From assembly GCA_036172665.1 (NCBI GenBank), contig CM069875.1, forward strand, positions 20,863,806 through 20,927,805: DNA of 64,000 nt, given 5' to 3'. Below are positions 58,655 through 64,000 of the stretch, one piece after another. The stretch is from Prosopocoilus inquinatus. Lineage: Eukaryota; Arthropoda; Insecta; Coleoptera; Lucanidae. Both the position numbers and the translations under genes were made by a program. How positions within the stretch are numbered: position 1 is the first letter of the stretch; every line of letters begins with the position of its first letter. A model generated the notes under the pieces. The model was not told the origin of the DNA. It saw nothing but the letters and a program-made list of their open reading frames with translations, and ran no database searches.

Positions 58655-60975
58655 CTACAATTGAAACTATTTAATTTGTTAAGTCAAAAATTTCAACAAT
58701 TAATTTCAATCAACAATTTTTCCGATTGTTGACTAAAGCAGAATAATAAACAGTTAAGTCAAGTAACAGCGAGGGGTAATTCCCATGTTGTACGCTTAAC
58801 CTTGGCGGATTTGTGTCATAGTTTGCAGGCATTATCACCGTTACAACCGTGTAACATTAGGATGAATTACGAATATATGTATGTAAAATAATAGCAATGT
58901 GAAATTGTTTACATTGTAATTGTTTAGTATTACTCCTACTAAAATAATAGGAGACATAAATTGCAGAGCAAGTAGTTATTGAGATTTTAGCTTTTGAGTT
59001 GTAGATGATGCTTGCAAAACTTTGACGAGTATAATTTGCGTTTCTTGATATACAGGTATCTTTAAATTCCATGGGCATGGCTTAACCATGCTTAAACTTA
59101 TCTAATTCCAAAACTGCTTCGTTAAGCCGGTATTCTTCTTTAAAGTTCTTGAGGACAAAGTTAATTTCTCTTATAACAATGATATTTGGTATGAGATCCT
59201 ACAAGAGAGTAAGTCACATTTACAGATGGTTTTAGTTATACGCAATGAACCGCTAGCGTGAAAAACAGGGTTATGAAGATAATTTTAATTAATAAATTCT
59301 TAGAAATAACCATTCAATACGAAACTTTTTCGTGTCTGTAACTTTTGATATTTCTTAAGATATAGTCTCGGTTTAGTTATACTTAATAATACATAGTAAT
59401 AGAAACAAATAACAAATAATTAGCGATATTCTCTCTATAATATAAATTCCAAACTATTATTATAATGTCAACATATTCCATTATCACAGTTATTTACAAC
59501 AACGAAATGCTTTAAATATTAATTAATTGCCACTGCAAATTAATGAAATCAATTTACTGAACAAGCATTATTCAGAATGCATTACACAACACATACTGCA
59601 ATTCAATAACCCAATAATAATTTTAAATAATACGAACAATCGAATTAATTACTTCGATTCTGTATTTGAAACTTTTTGATCGTAACTGTAGCACATAGGT
59701 CGTTGCCTGAAGTACTGTATAAATCGCAAATTTTTAATTTGCATCTGAAGTTAATAACTTCGCCTCATATTTAAATTAGTCACAGAACTTCCGACAGTTT
59801 GAATTAATATGTTGCGCTGTAAAAAAATAGCCGGTGAAAGAAATTTAAAATATTTCCGGCAGAATTCCTTCGTCGTTCGAGTTAACGTTCAGAATATTTT
59901 CGGTAACATTTTTTGCAAATGAGAGTGAAGTTAAATAAATATCGTACAGTAGAATTCAGTCAGATGAAATAAACTTTACTGATTTTAACTATTATTTGAG
60001 TTAATGCAGATGATAGCAGAAAATATATACAGTTGTAGCCCTTGAAAACTGGTACACCTTTACAATTGCAGCATTTTGGGGTGTAAAGTGTTCCTAAAAC
60101 TAAAGTTTATAAAAGTCACTCAAATTACTCATTGAAACAAAATCAAAATCTATTGCAAAAATTATAATTTGAAAGCTAATAATATGTTATTTTACTTATC
60201 GCAGCACGGTTAGAATCTATGATGCATTAAAGATGTTCCAGCGTTTTAAAAATTAATGTTAATTCTTTTTTATCGCTTATCGATTTTTGACTTCGAATAT
60301 GTGTAAAATGTTTCATCCTGCACAAGTACACAAGTACATTGTATTTTTCTATTTTTACATGTCATACGTCTGTATATGTATTTTCATTGCAGCAATTGAC
60401 TAATAAATACATGACATTACAAATATACGCGATAATGAATTTTGCTAATTTTTGTTCAAGATGATCGGTGAAGGTTTTATGTATGCATTACAAAATTTAG
60501 AATTTTTGACTTTTATGTTAATTTACTATCAGTTTTTCAAGAGCCGCGATTTTATATCGAAATAATCAAAAGAATGAAATTTTACAATTTTTTGACGATA
60601 TAAATGAATTTTAATTCATTTTAACAACTGTCCGTCTATTTATAATTGCATATTTTATGATAATTTTCAACGGACAAGAACATGCTTCAATTAACATTTA
60701 ATTCTTTTCTTTCTCTCTCATAGGGCAAATTAAGAAATCGAATTTTTACGAGGAATTTGAACATAAAATTGATACTAAATACTGTGTAAACATATATAAA
60801 TATTTTTTTAGGAAACATCTTATCGAAATGTTTATGAGAAAAAAATTAAATTACAATACACACAATGCAAAGAAAATGCAAGAGAATACTGTTAACATTC
60901 AAACAATATAAAACTCGTTTCAAGATCAATAAATGACCGCTAAATTTCGATTATGCATTGGTTCAAGTTAACTAG
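58655..60975. other. No gene seen
   Basis: Unique AT-rich sequence, no repeats resolved. Confidence 0.4.
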
Positions 60976-60978
60976 AGA

Positions 60979-61142
60979 CCCTCTAGTTAGAGTCTGGGCG
61001 AATTATTTTCAATGTCAAATTCTGGTGTTGGCCCCAAATTGCCTTTCTATTCTTCCTTATGATTGGCGGAAGTAAATTTTTACTGAAATACGGCGGAATC
61101 AATTTAAAATGCACTCCGTTCTGCCAGACTCTAACTAGAGGG
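60979..61142. mobile_element. 164-bp MITE
   Basis: Perfect 19-bp TIR CCCTCTAGTTAGAGTCTGG and its complement. Non-coding interior. Confidence 0.88.
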
Positions 61143-61199
61143 AAACAAGCAGCGCGGAATTAAAAAATCAAACCCATTTTAAACAGGTTATATTATCAA

Positions 61200-61400
61200 A
61201 TTGTCCTATACACCGAATTGTCTTACACAGAATTGTCATACACCGAATTGTCATACACCGAATTGTCATACACCGAATTGTCATACACCCAATTGTTACA
61301 CTCAATTGTCTTACATCGAATTGTCATACACCGAATTATCGTACACCCAATTGTCGTACACCAAATTGTCATACACCCAATTGTCGTACATCGAATTGAA
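61200..61400 (+). repeat. 15-bp minisatellite, ~13 copies
   Basis: Unit aattgtcatacaccg with small variants (cccaa, atcga). The period is a multiple of three, so frames stay open on both strands (for example repeated CHTPN or ELSYT). This explains the overlapping open frames without implying a protein. Confidence 0.92.
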
Positions 61401-62771
61401 CATGTTACATCGAATTTTCGTGCTCCGCATACAGCATACAAAAGACACGAATCGAAAATTTGGGACGATTATTTTAGGCACAGTTGGTCATATTCATTGT
61501 GTATTTTTATTTATGTATTGTGATACTGTGGTTGTAACAGAGCATTTTCTTTGAAATATTTAGCCATGAAATCCTCTTCTTATTAATTATTACATTTGTT
61601 AATTATCATACCCTATCCTACTATCTATTTAAAAAATAATTACATAAAACTTTGGCAATGGGAAGAAAAAAACCGGTCGTAAAAACGTCAATAAAACATG
61701 GGGTTACTTAGAACGTGTTTTTAAGGTATTTTGTGATTACCGTTCTTAAAAATAAAGCAGAAATAAAAAAAATTGTATGTGTAACGTGGTAAGTTGTTTC
61801 TTGAATTGAGTAACAAGCAACATACAATGTCCAAATGTCACTTTAGAGGTCGTGTTATTTCGGACACGCATTAGAAATCTACAAATAGATCAGTTTCTTA
61901 TTATATGCGGATTAGGCTGCAAGTGACAAAGCTGTTTTATGAAAATAAAAGGAGGTACGGTTGTGGCTAAAAAAATGAACACTTTTTATTTGACTTCATA
62001 ACTTATTAAAGTTTTTCGCTTTTTTAGCAAAAAAAGGCGCGAATAATTCGGAACATACCTTAAATCAGTATTACCCAGAAACTTAAAAATATTTTTTGAT
62101 TCTTTAATTTTTCAAATTATCTAAATTTGCAATTTTAAAAATTGAGAATTTTAGTGCACGAAGTAACCCCGTGTAGCTGTACTTGCCTACATGTATACCA
62201 TGCTACACGGTACAACTGTGACGATGGCAGTTATTAATTGAGGGGCCTAGAATAAAAAGTTTATAAGTGCATTTTTGAATAAATTTGTTGTACGTACATA
62301 TTTAAGTACCTGAAGTTAATATCTGTTTGGTACAAAGGAGATTGCAGCGATTTCCGGCATTTAGGGTGAGCTGTTAGATATTAGAGATACTATTTCTTCG
62401 TGACTTCTTATTACTGACTTAACTTTAGATGGAATTATCTCGATATACGAATATTTGCATTTATACCCCTTTTAGTCTAAGCCCCTCAATTATTTATTTG
62501 CCGCACGTCTCTCCATGAATGAATTCTGGTTTTCCCGAAACAATCTGAAGCGGGAGCAGCGCTTCCGAAGAGCCCAAGAGTATCATTTACGTGAATGAAA
62601 ATATAGTGTGCTAGTATTTACGCGTTTTGTATAGAACCAAGGGTTATACATATTTTACCAAATTCACTAAAAATGTTCAAGAACCTTATAGGAAAGTTTC
62701 TGTTGGCTTTCAGCGTATAGCTTAACACTAACGTTTTCAATTTAAAAAAAGAAAATTCTGATTTCGAAAAT

Positions 62772-63103
62772 GCTCTGATCTTAAATAATGAAGATTACGG
62801 TTAAATGGCACTGAATTGCCAGACAATAAGATGAAGCAAATGGATTAACAACATTTTCTATAGATAAAAACACCTTAAGTATTAATTTTAATTATTTATT
62901 ATTAAAGTTACATTTTCTGTATCTGTTACTATTTTACGCTCTGATCTTAAATAATGAAGATTACGGTTAAATGGCACTGAATTGCCAGACAATAAGATGA
63001 AGCAAATGGATTAACAACATTTTCTAGAGATAAAAACACCTTAAGTATTAATTTTAATTATTTATTATTAAAGTTACATTTTCTGTATCTGTTACTATTT
63101 TAC
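62772..63103 (+). repeat. 166-bp perfect tandem duplication
   Basis: Copies 62772-62937 and 62938-63103 start gctctgatcttaaataatga and differ at one visible base (ctatag/ctagag). Recent duplication. Confidence 0.93.
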
Positions 63104-64000
63104 GAAATTTTTAAACTGTAAAAAAAAAGTTTAAATGGTTTCTCGTTTTGAGAATGTTATTCATTCATTTGTTTATACATACTGACCTATATTTTTTAAT
63201 TAATTTCAGGTTATACATTCCTTCGTATCTTGTTTATAAAGAAAGAATTAAGTTACTGATTGTAATGTGAATACTACTTGATTTATTAATAGTTTAATTT
63301 GAACAATAAATTAAAACTATTTTCTAAGACTAACTGTTAGGTTCGTGTTTATAAATATAACATTCACAAAATGAAAGTTAAGCTGGATGGATACGTAAGG
63401 TATTCGTAGAATTCGCACTTCTACCTGCTCCCATTGAATTACCTACAATTGCGTAACTTATGCCTGTAGCCTCAGGAATTTACAAATTCTTTTTCTTGTC
63501 TGAAAGTAGAACATTCTTCTATATAAATATAGCGAATGTTAATAAATGTACAGTCATGAATTTTAGTAGTATTTCCCCAATAAAATTTTAAACGTTAAGA
63601 AGTAAATAAACACGTTTTGAATTCATTTCATGTTTTTATGTTATGTTTGTTTACAGGCTTGCTCGCTCGTTTGCTTGCTTGTCTACTTATTACAGGGATT
63701 AAAGAGAATTAAAACCACAATTTAACATTTGTAAGGGATTGCTAAAAATCATGACCGTACACTAAAGTGAATCAAAATTTTACAAGCCCTCCGGCGCTTC
63801 AATCTACAACACATTGCATGTCGCATCAATCAAAACGGTTTAATTAAAAACAGATTAAATGATTAATTTGATCGGACAGATGAAGTATTATTTTTGTTTG
63901 CACGAAACGCTCCATAAATAAAACGTTGGCGGGTGCGAATGCATGAAATAAATGGCTGCAGTAAATCTGAATGCCCTTTTGTGGTATAGTCGCTATCAAA
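63104..64000. other. No gene; possible noncoding conserved segment at 63790-63990
   Basis: The last 200 bp are non-repetitive with TTAATTA, TGATTAAT and cataaataaaacg motifs and look less decayed than the surroundings. Speculative. Confidence 0.25.

Noticed and set aside
61201..61554. 117-aa cysteine/histidine-rich repeat protein
   Set aside because: Produced by the 15-bp minisatellite; overlapping frames on both strands are equally open.
1..64000. CRISPR arrays, bacterial operons, rRNA genes
   Set aside because: Direct repeats present are minisatellite or transposon derived; the sequence is eukaryotic and no rRNA signature was seen.

Overview
The window looks like an AT-rich insect (arthropod) nuclear genome segment. 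It contains a spliced gene with a eukaryotic signal-peptide exon and a DOMON domain typical of metazoan DBH/MOXD-like monooxygenases. It also has two mariner-type DD41D transposases, a Penelope-like retroelement fragment, LINE reverse transcriptases, many TA-flanked inverted-repeat elements and a TATA plus TCAGT core promoter. The species cannot be named from this sequence.

Only one host gene is visible: a minus-strand exon at 42116-42691. It has a splice acceptor, a short 5'UTR, a signal peptide, the start of a DOMON domain and a consensus donor. No partner exon was recognised, so most of the 64 kb is probably intron on both sides of this exon, filled with transposable elements.

Layout: 1-6 kb holds microsatellite, dispersed repeat and a 2.1-kb inverted-repeat element with opposed subterminal motif arrays (3714-5847). 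6-15.3 kb holds two very long foldback elements (6195-7784, 13380-15233), smaller hairpins and an LTR-like promoter fragment. 17-23.5 kb holds several TIR elements and a broken LINE RT. 24.3-25.8 kb is an unexplained GC-richer island. 26-32.6 kb is mostly plain AT-rich sequence with a few MITEs. 32.6-40.7 kb is a layered transposon locus: a 378-bp tandem repeat, an intact DD41D mariner in its second copy, a 2.2-kb tandem duplication that captured the mariner 5' end, and a LINE inserted in the second unit. 42.1-42.7 kb is the MOXD-like exon. 43.0-47.3 kb is a hairpin-rich zone and a second intact DD41D mariner with ~360-bp TIRs, one of which is interrupted by a 5'-truncated Penelope element. 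48-58.7 kb holds hAT elements with 8-bp TSDs and 66-bp T-rich subterminal repeats. 61.2 kb is a 15-bp minisatellite and 62.8 kb a 166-bp tandem duplication.

The most unusual signal is a set of hammerhead-ribozyme-like motifs: one complete copy (54574-54618) inside a 163-bp hairpin, a point-mutated sister (43616-43660), one at the 3' end of the Penelope element (45578-45619), one decayed core in the loop of a 65-bp-arm palindrome just upstream of the MOXD exon (42911-42954), and one more decayed (21191-21232). Together they suggest a Penelope-related, ribozyme-bearing family of foldback elements.
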